From NCBI RefSeq assembly GCF_001899075.1, contig NZ_MKVA01000005.1:310001-374000 (forward strand): 64,000 nucleotides of DNA, read 5' to 3'. The first letter of the stretch is position 1; every line of letters begins with the position of its first letter. Made by a program: the position numbers and the translations under genes. This document shows, in pieces, positions 16,481 to 25,294 of this stretch. The notes beneath the pieces were generated by a model. It was not told the origin of the DNA. It saw nothing but the letters and a program-made list of their open reading frames with translations, and searched no databases. The DNA comes from Devosia sp. 67-54. GTDB lineage: Bacteria > Pseudomonadota > Alphaproteobacteria > Rhizobiales > Devosiaceae.

Positions 16481-16670
16481 GGTCCCGGCCCCGCGCCCGG
16501 AGAGGGGTGACGCAAATTGCGCTGCCCCTCTTCACCTGCCGGAAACCGTGCCGATGCGCCCGCCGAAACGAACAACGGCCGTGGCTGTTGCAATCCTCAC
16601 AAGTCGGCCTGCGGTGGAACAGCAATCAACACGCCGAGCGTCACAGGCGACTCCAAAAAAGGAGAAGCAA

Positions 16671-17621
16671 GTGAGACCTGGTTTCCGAATTTCTGCGATC
16701 GCAACACTTACGGCGCTGCTGGCGGCGTCCCCCGCCGCGGCGCTCACGCTCAATCTCGGCGGCGGCGACGGCCTGCTCGGTCTTGGCGGGTCGGGATCGG
16801 GCACCAACGCCACGGTCAACAGCGGCGCGGCGGGGAACGGCAGCGGCGGCAGCAACGCCGTGGTCAACACCGACCTGCTCGGCAATGGCGGCTCGACCGC
16901 CAATGTCGATCTCGGCGGCAGCGGCGGCACCGGCCGGGTGCTCGGCCTGTTCGGCTCCGGCGACGATCCGGCCACCGCCAATGTCGATCTGGGCGGCGGC
17001 ACCAAGGGCAATGTCCTGCTCGATCTGTTCGGGCCGTCCGGCGGCGTCGACAATCCCAACGCCCGCGTCACCCTGGGCAATGGCGGCACCGGCGTTACCG
17101 GGCTCGGCCTGCTCGGCGGCAATGACGGCGCCAATGCCGATGTGCTGCTCGACCTGTTCGGGCCGGGCGGCAGCGGCGGTTCGGGCGGAACCGGCAGCGG
17201 CGGCACCGGTGGCCCCGGCGGCTCCGGCGCGTCGGGCAATGGCGGCACCGGCATCGGCATCGGCAGTGGCGGCGCCGGCGGCAGCAATGGCCTCCGCCTG
17301 CAGACCGCCTCGCTGGACAAGACCACCGGCGCCTGCTTCACGCCCGACGCGGCGCAGGTGGCGAAGCTGGCGGCCCGCCACGACTACACTGCGGCGACGT
17401 TCGCCGGCTGGAAGGGCGTGGCCAGCCTCAAGATCGTCGACATCGGCGTCTGTCCGGCGGCGGTGCCGGGTCTCGCCGCACGGCCCAGTATCGGCCGGCT
17501 GCAGGCCTATATCGACGCCAATGCGGCGCTGAAGGCGGGTCTCGCGCAGGCCGGGCATTCCGCCCGCGACGTGGTGGCGGTCGACAAATCCGGCCGCACC
17601 CTCGTCGTCTACGTGATGTAG
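16671..17621 (+). CDS. Secreted glycine-rich repeat protein
   Basis: 316 aa from a GTG at 16671, chosen because AAAGGAG lies 8 nt upstream and the protein then begins with a good signal peptide (ISAIATLTALLAASPAAA). The middle is built of imperfect repeats of the type NVDLGGGTKGNVLLDLFGP and TLGNGGTGVTGLGLLGG, then a GGSGG-rich linker. The C-terminal 100 residues form a compact domain with two Cys (GACFTP and DIGVCPAA) ending VVYVM. Architecture parallels the preceding gene, but the end domains are only loosely similar. Likely cell-surface or extracellular; function unknown. Confidence 0.72.
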   Translation: MRPGFRISAIATLTALLAASPAAALTLNLGGGDGLLGLGGSGSGTNATVNSGAAGNGSGGSNAVVNTDLLGNGGSTANVDLGGSGGTGRVLGLFGSGDDPATANVDLGGGTKGNVLLDLFGPSGGVDNPNARVTLGNGGTGVTGLGLLGGNDGANADVLLDLFGPGGSGGSGGTGSGGTGGPGGSGASGNGGTGIGIGSGGAGGSNGLRLQTASLDKTTGACFTPDAAQVAKLAARHDYTAATFAGWKGVASLKIVDIGVCPAAVPGLAARPSIGRLQAYIDANAALKAGLAQAGHSARDVVAVDKSGRTLVVYVM

Positions 17622-17726
17622 CCCATCGCCTCCCGTGAACGCATGCGGCGCGCGGCCTTCGCCCCGCGCCGCTTTTCTTTGCGCCGCGCTCGGCTACACT
17701 GCGCCGGCTTTCGCAACGGGCGCATC

Positions 17727-18410
17727 ATGGTCTTCGCCGGCTTTCCCAGGGACACGCTGAGCTTTCTCGACGGCATCGCCGCGCACAACGACAAGATCTG
17801 GTTCGACGCGCATCGCACCCTCTACGAGGCCGGCTATGTGGCGCCGGCGCGGGCCCTGGTCGAGGCGCTCGGCCCCGAGCTGCGCAAGATTTCGCCCACC
17901 GTGCAGTTCGCGCCCAAGGTCAACGGCTCGCTGCAGCGCATCAATCGCGACATTCGCTTCAGCAAGGACAAGCGGCCCTACAAGGAGCACCTCAACCTCT
18001 GGTTCTGGCACGGCGACAGCAAGGGCTGGGACACGCCCGGCTTCTGGTTCAGCCTCGGCCGCGAGGGACTGCAGCTCGGCGTCGGCATGCACGGCTTCGG
18101 CAAGGCGCAGCTCGATGCCTACCGCCAGTCGGTGATCCATCCACGCTCCTTCACGGCGCTGCGCGCCGCCGTGGCCAGGGTGGGCAAGGCCGGCGCCTAC
18201 GAGCTCGGCGGACGGACGCGCAAGCTCCTGCCGCGCGGCTTCGACGCCGACCCCGACCGCGCCCAATACCTGCTGCACGAGGGCCTCTACACCAGCTTTC
18301 GCCTGCCGCCGGCCACCGCCACCGACCCGGCGCTGGTCAGGCTGCTCGCCGGCCACTACCGCAAGATGTGGCCCATCGGCCAATGGCTGCTCGAGGAAGT
18401 GGCGGGGTAG
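17727..18410 (+). CDS. DUF2461 family protein
   Basis: 227 aa. The N-terminus FAGFPRDTLSFLDGIAAHND and the following KIWFDAHRTLYE are the DUF2461 (TIGR02453-type) signature, and SKDKRPYKEHLNLWFW plus a GFWFSLGREGLQLGVGMH stretch fit the rest of the domain. The start is the ATG at 17727; upstream in-frame codons lack a ribosome site. Function of the family is unknown. It lies between the glycine-rich genes and ettA, with no sign of an operon. Confidence 0.85.
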   Translation: MVFAGFPRDTLSFLDGIAAHNDKIWFDAHRTLYEAGYVAPARALVEALGPELRKISPTVQFAPKVNGSLQRINRDIRFSKDKRPYKEHLNLWFWHGDSKGWDTPGFWFSLGREGLQLGVGMHGFGKAQLDAYRQSVIHPRSFTALRAAVARVGKAGAYELGGRTRKLLPRGFDADPDRAQYLLHEGLYTSFRLPPATATDPALVRLLAGHYRKMWPIGQWLLEEVAG

Positions 18411-18518
18411 CCCCGGCCGACGCTCAGCGCCGCCGCTTCAAACCGTCGCCGGCTGTTGCCCCCATCGGGGCCATGCCCTACATACGGCCGCGATTTCCAG
18501 CCCAAACCCGAGACCGAG

Positions 18519-20174
18519 ATGGCGCGCCAGTTCATTTATCACATGCATGGAATGAGTAAGGCCTATGCCGGCGGCAAGAAGGTCCTCGACAACATCCATC
18601 TCAGTTTCTACCCCGACGCCAAGATCGGTGTGCTCGGCCCCAATGGCTCGGGCAAGTCGACGCTGCTGCGCATCATGGCCGGCATCGACACCGATTTCAC
18701 CGGCGAGGCGTGGGCCGCCGAGGGCGCCAAGGTCGGCTACCTGCCGCAGGAGCCGCAGCTCGACGAGGCGCTCGACGTGCTCGGCAATGTGATGACCGGC
18801 GTCAAGGAAAAGAAGGACATCGTCGATCGCTACAACGAGCTGATGATGAACTATTCCGACGAGACCGCCGACGAGGCGACCAGGCTGCAGGACCTCATCG
18901 ATTCGCAGAACCTGTGGGACCTCGAGGCGCAGGTCGGCGTCGCCATGGAGGCGCTGGGCTGTCCGCCGGGCGACGCCTCGGTCGACAAGCTGTCGGGCGG
19001 CGAGAAGCGCCGGGTGGCGCTGTGCGCGCTGCTGTTGTCGAAGCCCGACCTGCTGCTGCTCGACGAGCCGACCAACCATCTCGATGCCGAGACCACCGCG
19101 TGGCTCGAAAAGCACCTGCGCGAATTCCCCGGCGCGGTGCTGATCATCACCCACGACCGCTACTTCCTCGACAACGTCACCGGCTGGATCCTCGAGCTCG
19201 ACCGCGGTCGCGGCGTGCCCTACGAGGGCAATTACTCGGCCTATCTCGACGCCAAGGCCAAGCGCTTCGCGCAGGAAGAGCGCGAGGACGCGGCGCGCCT
19301 CAAGGTGCTGCAGAAGGAAAAGGACTGGATGGGGCAGTCGCCGCAGGCGCGGCAGGCCAAGTCCAAGGCGCGCATCAAGGCCTATGACGAACTGGTCAAG
19401 ATCAACGAGGCGCGCACCCAGTCCAACACCGCGCAGATCATCATTCCACCCGGCGAACGGCTCGGCCAGAACGTCATCGACATCGAGGGCATCAGCAAGT
19501 CCTATGGCGATCGGCTGCTGATCGACGACCTCAGCTTCAAGCTGCCGCCCGGCGGCATCGTCGGCGTCATCGGCCCCAACGGCGTGGGCAAGACCACGCT
19601 GTTCCGCATGCTCACCGGCCAGGAAAAGCCCGACAGGGGCAAGATCACCGTCGCCGACAACGTGCACCTCGGCTATGTCGACCAGAGCCGCGACAGCCTC
19701 AACCCTAACAAGACCGTGTGGGAAGAGATTTCCGGCGGCAACGACATCCTGATGCTGGGCAAGCGCGAGATGAATTCGCGCGCCTACACTTCCGCCTTCA
19801 ACTTCAAGGGCACCGACCAGCAGCAGAAGGTCGGCAACCTCTCGGGCGGCCAGCGCAACCGCGTGCACCTCGCCAAGATGCTGAAGAGCGGCGCGAACGT
19901 CCTTCTATTGGACGAGCCCACCAACGACCTCGACACCGAAACCCTCGCGGCCCTGGAAGAGGCCCTGGAAGAATTCGCCGGCTGCGCCGTGATCATCAGC
20001 CACGACCGCATGTTCCTGGATCGGTTGGCCACCCACATGCTGGCGTTCGAGGGCGACAGCCACGTGGAGTGGTTCGAGGGCAATTTCGCGGATTACGAGG
20101 CGGACAAGGTCCGGCGACTGGGGCCGGACAGCGTCAACCCGAAGAAGGTGACGTATAAGCCGCTGGAGCGGTAG
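18519..20174 (+). CDS. ettA: Energy-dependent translational throttle protein EttA (ABC-F)
   Basis: 551 aa from the ATG at 18519 (MARQFIYHMHGMSKAY). Two ABC domains are present. The first has Walker A GPNGSGKST near residue 40 and signature LSGGEKRRVAL. The second has GPNGVGKTT near residue 350 and LSGGQRNRVHL. The P-site tRNA interaction motif linker EEREDAARLKVLQKEKDWMG, with the following QSPQARQAKSKARI, is typical of EttA. It binds the ribosomal E site and gates early elongation according to ATP/ADP ratio. There are no membrane segments. The restriction-enzyme remnant begins at the base after its stop. Confidence 0.95.
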   Translation: MARQFIYHMHGMSKAYAGGKKVLDNIHLSFYPDAKIGVLGPNGSGKSTLLRIMAGIDTDFTGEAWAAEGAKVGYLPQEPQLDEALDVLGNVMTGVKEKKDIVDRYNELMMNYSDETADEATRLQDLIDSQNLWDLEAQVGVAMEALGCPPGDASVDKLSGGEKRRVALCALLLSKPDLLLLDEPTNHLDAETTAWLEKHLREFPGAVLIITHDRYFLDNVTGWILELDRGRGVPYEGNYSAYLDAKAKRFAQEEREDAARLKVLQKEKDWMGQSPQARQAKSKARIKAYDELVKINEARTQSNTAQIIIPPGERLGQNVIDIEGISKSYGDRLLIDDLSFKLPPGGIVGVIGPNGVGKTTLFRMLTGQEKPDRGKITVADNVHLGYVDQSRDSLNPNKTVWEEISGGNDILMLGKREMNSRAYTSAFNFKGTDQQQKVGNLSGGQRNRVHLAKMLKSGANVLLLDEPTNDLDTETLAALEEALEEFAGCAVIISHDRMFLDRLATHMLAFEGDSHVEWFEGNFADYEADKVRRLGPDSVNPKKVTYKPLER

Positions 20175-20952
20175 ATGTTCGAAGCGCTCAAAGCCAAGGG
20201 CTTCGAGGTCATGACCCTTCATCATGCCGAAGCCATCATCACGCACGATATGCAGGAGGCCGCGACGGATCTTGAGCGTGTGCTCTTGGACCTGGCGATC
20301 CCTATCACTGAACTTGTCGGGGGCGGTGGCGGCGAGACTCAGGGGACACAGCGGATGCGCCGCGGCCTCGCCGAAAGCGGCTGGACGAAACGTAACGTCA
20401 CCGTACGCAAATATGTGAAGTGGGGCGACGCGGACAAGGAGCGTGAAATCGCCTCGCTCTCCCATGAGATCGACCATGTGAAGATCTTTGGGGATGAGAA
20501 GGTCTTTGCGCTCGAGATTGAGTGGAACAACAAAGACCCGTTCTTCGATCGCGATCTTGAAAACTTCAAGCGCCTACACTCCGAGGGGGCAATTTTCGAT
20601 CGGAGGCATCATTACGCGAGGAACGTCGCTCCAGTCGAATATCCGGCAATTTCTGCGGAAGTTCGCTGATGCGATAAATCTTGGCGATCTTGGGCAGTTG
20701 GATGCCTTCGGCTACAATCCGACCCGTCGACAGCGGCGCATGATCGAGGAGCGCGCCCAACGACTCGGCGACTTTCGTCAGGCTTGGGTGGACGTATTCG
20801 CCAGCGACAAATTCGGGGAAGCAACGACACATTGGCGAAAGCTGCAGGATCGAGTTTTGCGGGGTGTGGGCAATCCATGCCCACTCGTGCTCATCGGAAT
20901 CCCGGATGCTGTCGTCTCGTTCGGCGGAAACTACTCCGCCGCCGAGTTATAA
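20175..20952 (+). pseudogene. Frameshifted BglII/BstYI-type type II restriction endonuclease
   Basis: Two overlapping frames together make one protein of about 259 aa. The first part (from the ATG at 20175) contains the predicted PD-(D/E)xK core: Asp in EIDHVKIFGDEK and Glu residues in FALEIEWNNKDPFFDRDLEN. That frame then runs into FDRRHH and stops at 20669. The next frame continues the family sequence as ISIGGIITRGTSLQ and on to VRKF-like helices, ending at 20952. Removing one T from the T4 run at 20593-20596 restores EGAISIGGIITRG. The 3' end overlaps the convergent MT-A70 methyltransferase gene by 22 nt, giving a restriction-modification pair. GC content is visibly lower than in ettA, which suggests horizontal acquisition. 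Confidence 0.75.
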
Positions 20953-21566
20953 GCGTAGGTCTCCCACGTCGGCCGGTAGTCTTCGTTCGCCTGGTTGCCC
21001 CAATAGGTCCAGCCGGGGCGGGTGCCGCGGGCGAACAGTTCCAGGTACGGGCCGGGCGAGCAGCTCTCGATCAATTCATATTGCTCATCCGGCTTGCGCG
21101 AATGTTCGCGCTTCCGTGACGACATGTAATTCACCTGGCTGCGGCCCGGCGCTTCGGTGCGCGCGTTCTTGCCGCGCACGCCGAACAGCAGAAGCTCAGT
21201 GACGTTGCGGAAGTAGAACCCGACTCCGCGGCCATCGGACCCGCCGTCCTTGCGCACCTTGTGCCAGACGATGTTGGCCTTGTACTGGAAGCCCCATGCC
21301 TCCATCACGCGCAGGCCCTCCGGCAGCAGCGCGTTGGGCACCCAGAGGTAAAGATGGGCCGTCGTCTCCGCCATCTCGCTGACCGGCATGGAGCAGATGT
21401 CGTCCGTCGACATCGTCTCGTAGCGCGTCAGCCGGCGATGCTCGGGCGCCACCTTGCCGGTACGGTTGGTGAAGCGCCATGGCGGATCGGCCAGCAGCGT
21501 GCGGTATTTCTCGCCGCGCGTCTTGCCCGTCAGATCGAGGATCGTGTTGCTGATGTGCAGGTTCAC
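20931..21566 (-). CDS. MT-A70 family adenine-N6 DNA methyltransferase
   Basis: 211 aa from the GTG at 21566, preferred because GGAGGTG lies 5 nt upstream; the frame is open to a GTG at 21584. The catalytic DPPW motif occurs in RTLLADPPWRF near residue 29. The MT-A70 features AHLYLWVPNALLPEGL, FQYKANIVWHK and ELFARGTRPGWTYWGNQ follow. It is predicted to methylate adenine in the site cut by the adjacent BglII-like nuclease. With the nuclease broken it may persist as a solitary methylase. Confidence 0.88.
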   Translation of the reverse strand: MNLHISNTILDLTGKTRGEKYRTLLADPPWRFTNRTGKVAPEHRRLTRYETMSTDDICSMPVSEMAETTAHLYLWVPNALLPEGLRVMEAWGFQYKANIVWHKVRKDGGSDGRGVGFYFRNVTELLLFGVRGKNARTEAPGRSQVNYMSSRKREHSRKPDEQYELIESCSPGPYLELFARGTRPGWTYWGNQANEDYRPTWETYAYNSAAE

Positions 21567-21586
21567 CGCCACCTCCGACACCACGA

Positions 21587-21615
21587 ACCGTAGCGCGAGA
21601 ACAAAAGTAGAACAA
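21587..21615 (-). promoter_or_regulatory. Promoter of the MT-A70 gene with overlapping LexA-like box
   Basis: On the minus strand, TTGTTC (21615-21610) and TACGGT (21592-21587) are 17 nt apart, which would start transcription near 21580, 14 nt before the chosen GTG. The sequence GTTC-TACTTTT-GTTC at 21613-21599 matches the alphaproteobacterial LexA box GTTC-N7-GTTC, with a T-rich spacer, and covers the -35 element. SOS control is inferred. Confidence 0.45.
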
Positions 21616-21696
21616 GAGGGTTAATCTCTTGCTACCATCCACGACTATCCTGAGTCTCACCCACGCGGGAATTATCCACGTCTAGCGAGCCTCACC

Positions 21697-22545
21697 ATGC
21701 CCCTTCGCCATCTCCTCCCCATCCTCCTCGCCCTCGCGCTCGCCACCCCCGCGCTGGCCGATCCTCCCGCCCGCCAGCTCTTCGGCGCCGTGCACACGCC
21801 CACCGGCGGCCCCGCCATCTCCATCGGCTCCTACGCCAAGGGCTGCCTCGCTGGCGCGGTGCAGCTTCCCACCGATGGCGACCACTGGCAGGCGATGCGG
21901 CTGTCGCGGGATCGGCGCTGGGGGACGCCGCAGCTCGTCAGCTACATCGAATCGCTCGCGGCGTCGGCGGCGCAGGATGGCTGGCCGGGGCTGCTGGTCG
22001 GCGACATGGGCGGGGCGCGCGGCGGGCCGATGCCGAGCGGGCACGCCTCGCACCAGATCGGGCTCGACGTCGACCTCTGGCTGCAGCCGATGCCCAGCCA
22101 CACGCTCAGCGCCAAGCAGCGCGAGACCCTGTCGGCCAGCTCGGTGCTGAAAAAGGGCACGCGCGACGTCGATCCCAAACGCTTCGGCGAGGCGCAGCGC
22201 ATGCTGCTCTATCGCGCGGCGCAGATCCCCGGGGTGGCGCGCATTTTCGTCGCGCCGGGCATCAAGCGGGCGATGTGCGGCATCACCTGGCGCGACCGCA
22301 GCTTCCTCGGCAAGCTGCGCCCCTGGTACGGGCACGACGACCATTTCCACGTGCGGCTCGACTGCCCGGCGGGGGCGCAGTTCTGCAAGGACCAGGACCC
22401 GCCGCCCGAGGGCGACGGCTGCGGCGCCGAGCTCGACTACTGGTTCACCGACGCGCCCTACAAGCCGAGCACCACGCCGCCGGCGCCGCCGCTGACGCTG
22501 GCCGACCTGCCGAAACAATGCCGGGCCGTGCTGGCGGCGAAATAG
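21697..22545 (+). CDS. mepA: Penicillin-insensitive murein endopeptidase MepA
   Basis: 282 aa with a signal peptide (MPLRHLLPILLALALATPAL, cleaved before ADPPA). LAS-family zinc metallopeptidase that cleaves D-Ala-meso-DAP crosslinks in the periplasm. Zinc ligands and active-site motifs are visible in PSGHASHQIGLDVDLWL (His and Asp) and GHDDHFHVRLDCP. Four or more Cys in the C-terminal half (AKGC, DCPAGAQFC, GDGCGAE) can form the disulfides known for MepA. The C-terminus ends with a Pro-rich then helical tail. Confidence 0.95.
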   Translation: MPLRHLLPILLALALATPALADPPARQLFGAVHTPTGGPAISIGSYAKGCLAGAVQLPTDGDHWQAMRLSRDRRWGTPQLVSYIESLAASAAQDGWPGLLVGDMGGARGGPMPSGHASHQIGLDVDLWLQPMPSHTLSAKQRETLSASSVLKKGTRDVDPKRFGEAQRMLLYRAAQIPGVARIFVAPGIKRAMCGITWRDRSFLGKLRPWYGHDDHFHVRLDCPAGAQFCKDQDPPPEGDGCGAELDYWFTDAPYKPSTTPPAPPLTLADLPKQCRAVLAAK

Positions 22546-22573
22546 GCCGCCGCCGCAGTCATCTGCAACAAAG

Positions 22574-22599
22574 TTGCGCATTGTTATCGCAATACGCAA
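22574..22599. promoter_or_regulatory. Inverted repeat, candidate operator upstream of the aminotransferase gene
   Basis: Arms TTGCGCATTG (22574-22583) and CAATACGCAA (22590-22599) are complementary except for one position and are separated by 6 nt. Located 62 nt before the start at 22661 in the only AT-rich part of the gap. Could bind a MarR- or TetR-type dimer; no such gene is next to it. Confidence 0.35.
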
Positions 22600-22660
22600 T
22601 CATGTGCTAGAAAACGCCGTGACGATGGACATTTGTTCCAAATTCGTCTAGGTTTGGGCA

Positions 22661-24148
22661 ATGGCATTGGATCTCGACATCGCCCCCGGCCGGTCGTCGT
22701 CCCGCGACCGCTTCCTTGCGGCCTATCCGGCCTATGCCGGCACGAGCGCCCTCGATGCCCTGCGCGCGGCCGACTATGCCCGGCTGGACGACAGCCAGTC
22801 GGTCTATCTCGATTTCACCGGCGCCGGCCTCCCGGCCGCCTCACACATGCGCGAGCACACCGAGCAACTGGCCAATGCCGTGTTCGGCAACCCGCATTCG
22901 GCCAGCCCCAGCTCGTCGGCGGCGACGGCGGCGGTGGAGCGGACGCGGGCGCGGGTGCTCGACTGGTTCAATGGCGCCGGCGCCTACACCTGCGTGTTCA
23001 CGCTCAATGCCTCGAACGCGCTGAAGCTGGTGGGCGAGGCCTATCCGTTCGCGCCGGGCGGGCGCTATCTGCTCACCACCGACAACCACAATTCGGTCAA
23101 CGGCATCCGCGAATTCGCCTCGGCGAAGGGCGCCGCCGTCGACTACGCGCCGCTCACCGTGCCCGAGCTGCGCATCGACCAGCCGACGCTCATGGCCGAG
23201 CTCGGTCGGCCCGGCGCCGGCCCGCGCCTCTTCGCCTTTCCGGCGCAGTCGAACTTTTCCGGCGTCAAGCATCCGCTGGCGCTGGTCGGGGCGGCGCAGG
23301 CGCGCGGCTGGCACGTGCTGCTGGATGCGGCGGCGTTCGTGCCCGGCAACCGGCTCGACCTCGCGGCGGTGTCGCCGGACTTCGTCGTGGTCTCGTTCTA
23401 CAAGATGTTCGGCTATCCCACCGGGGTCGGCTGCCTGCTCATCCGCAACGACGTGCTGCCGTGGCTGGAGCGGCCTTGGTTCGCCGGCGGCACGGTGAAT
23501 TTCGCCTCGGTGCTCGATCGCCGCCACGTCCTCGCGCCGCGCGAGGCGGCGTTCGAGGACGGCACGCTCAACTTCCTCGCCATCCCCGCCGTCGAGATCG
23601 GCCTTCGCCGCCTCGCCGAGCTCGGCATGGAGACCATCCAGACGCGCATCGGCTGCCTTACCGACTGGCTGCTCGGCCGGCTGCTCGAGCTTCGCCACGG
23701 CAACGGCCGGCCGATGGTCCGGCTCTACGGCCCCGCCACCTGCGAGATGCGCGGCGGCACGGTGACGATGAATTTCTACGATCCCGACGGCCATCTGCTC
23801 GACTATCGCCGCATCGACGAGCTGGCGGGGGCGCAGGGCATTTCGCTGCGCACCGGCTGCTTCTGCAATCCAGGGGCCGGCGAGACCGCCGAGGGGCTGA
23901 CCGAGGACGACATGCGGGCGGCCGATGCGCTGGGCCCCGACCTGACGCTGCCGCGCTTCCTCACCGTGGTGCAGCATCGCGGCAAGAGCGCCGGCGCCAT
24001 CCGCGTGTCGCTCGGCGCCGTCAGCAATTTCGCCGATGTCGAGCGCTTCCTCGACTTCGCCGCCGGCTTCCGCGACCAGACGGCGCTCGCCGTGGGCGCG
24101 GTGAGCTTCGACATCGAAACCTGCCGCGTCATCCGCGACGGCGGCTGA
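22661..24148 (+). CDS. Class V aminotransferase, molybdenum-cofactor-sulfurase-like, without MOSC domain
   Basis: 495 aa PLP enzyme of the NifS/MoCo-sulfurase branch. Visible features: VYLDFTGAGLPAASHM, FGNPHSASPSSSAAT, TLNASNALKLVGEA, the PLP-contact Asp in LLDAAAFVPGN and the Schiff-base Lys in VVSFYKMFGYPTGVG. RTGCFCNPGAGE provides the Cys expected to carry a persulfide in desulfurases. This matches the N-terminal domain of eukaryotic MoCo sulfurases (ABA3/HMCS), but the C-terminal MOSC domain is missing. Substrate unknown. The ATG at 22661 is preceded by a weak AGG. Confidence 0.75.
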   Translation: MALDLDIAPGRSSSRDRFLAAYPAYAGTSALDALRAADYARLDDSQSVYLDFTGAGLPAASHMREHTEQLANAVFGNPHSASPSSSAATAAVERTRARVLDWFNGAGAYTCVFTLNASNALKLVGEAYPFAPGGRYLLTTDNHNSVNGIREFASAKGAAVDYAPLTVPELRIDQPTLMAELGRPGAGPRLFAFPAQSNFSGVKHPLALVGAAQARGWHVLLDAAAFVPGNRLDLAAVSPDFVVVSFYKMFGYPTGVGCLLIRNDVLPWLERPWFAGGTVNFASVLDRRHVLAPREAAFEDGTLNFLAIPAVEIGLRRLAELGMETIQTRIGCLTDWLLGRLLELRHGNGRPMVRLYGPATCEMRGGTVTMNFYDPDGHLLDYRRIDELAGAQGISLRTGCFCNPGAGETAEGLTEDDMRAADALGPDLTLPRFLTVVQHRGKSAGAIRVSLGAVSNFADVERFLDFAAGFRDQTALAVGAVSFDIETCRVIRDGG

Positions 24149-24270
24149 GCCGCGCCGTTCCGCCGCTGTTCGACAAGCGTGAACAATCGGTCGCTTCGTT
24201 GCGCATCGAAAGTTCGCCCGGGCCTCCCCACCTGCCGCTATAACGCACTCCACCCACGGGAATCGCCCAC

Positions 24271-25290
24271 ATGAAGTCCATCGGTTTTCTCTCCTTCGGC
24301 CATTGGAATCCGTCGCCGCATTCGGGCACGCGCAGCGCCTCCGACGCGCTGCTGCAGTCGATCGACCTCGCCGTCGCGGCCGAGGAGGTGGGGGCCGACG
24401 GCGCCTATTTCCGCGTGCACCATTTCGCCCGGCAGCTCGGCTCGCCGTTCCCGCTGCTGGCCGCCGTCGGCGCCCGCACCAAGAAGATCGAGATCGGCAC
24501 CGCCGTCATCGACATGCGCTACGAGAACCCGCTCTACATGGCCGAGGACGCCGGCGCCGCCGACCTCATTGCCGGCGGCCGGCTGCAGCTCGGCATCTCG
24601 CGCGGCTCGCCCGAGCAGGTGATCGACGGTTTCCGGCATTTCGGCTACGTACCGGCCGAAGGCCAGACCGATGCCGACATGGCGCGCGGCCATGCCGAAG
24701 TGTTCCTCGACCTGCTGCGCGGGGAAGGCTTCGCGCAGCCCAATCCGCGGCCGATGTTCCCCAACCCGCCGGGCTTGCTTCGGCTCGAGCCGTTCTCGGA
24801 CGGGTTGCGCGATCGCATCTGGTGGGGCGCCGCCAGCACGCCGACGGCGCAATGGGCGGCGAAGATGGGCATGAATCTGCAAAGCTCGACGCTGGTGTTC
24901 GACGAAACCGGAAAGCCGTTCCACGTGCAGCAGGCCGAGCAGATCCGCGCCTACAAGGCGGCGTGGAAGGAGGCCGGCCACACGCGCACGCCGCGCATCT
25001 CGGTCAGCCGCTCGATCTTCCCGCTGGTCAACGATCTCGACCACGCCTATTTCGGCCGCGACACCAGCGAGGATCATTTCGGCTACATCGAGCCGACCAA
25101 GCGTGCCGCCTTCGGCCGCTCCTATGCCGACACACCCGACCGGCTGATCGAACAGCTGCGCGGCGACGAGGGCATCCAGGAGGCCGACACGCTGCTGCTC
25201 ACCGTGCCCAACCAGCTCGGCGTCGACTACAACGCCCATGTCATCGACTCGGTGGTGAAGCTGGTGGCGCCCGGCCTCGGCTGGCGCTGA
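24271..25290 (+). CDS. LLM class flavin-dependent oxidoreductase (luciferase-like)
   Basis: 339 aa TIM-barrel monooxygenase. N-terminus IGFLSFGHWNPSPHSGTRS, then LAVAAEEVGADGAYFRVHHF, which is the family pattern for FMN/F420-dependent luciferase-like enzymes. GTAVIDMRYENPLYMAEDAG, GGRLQLGISRGSPEQV and the C-terminal EADTLLLTVPNQLG also fit. Likely uses reduced FMN; substrate unknown. A GNAT gene follows after 4 nt, so the two probably share an mRNA. Confidence 0.88.
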   Translation: MKSIGFLSFGHWNPSPHSGTRSASDALLQSIDLAVAAEEVGADGAYFRVHHFARQLGSPFPLLAAVGARTKKIEIGTAVIDMRYENPLYMAEDAGAADLIAGGRLQLGISRGSPEQVIDGFRHFGYVPAEGQTDADMARGHAEVFLDLLRGEGFAQPNPRPMFPNPPGLLRLEPFSDGLRDRIWWGAASTPTAQWAAKMGMNLQSSTLVFDETGKPFHVQQAEQIRAYKAAWKEAGHTRTPRISVSRSIFPLVNDLDHAYFGRDTSEDHFGYIEPTKRAAFGRSYADTPDRLIEQLRGDEGIQEADTLLLTVPNQLGVDYNAHVIDSVVKLVAPGLGWR

Positions 25291-25294
25291 GGCC

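Noticed and set aside
20175-20952. Programmed ribosomal frameshift in the restriction endonuclease gene
   Set aside because: No slippery heptamer or downstream structure is evident; simple loss of frame, slippage in the T run or sequencing error is more economical.
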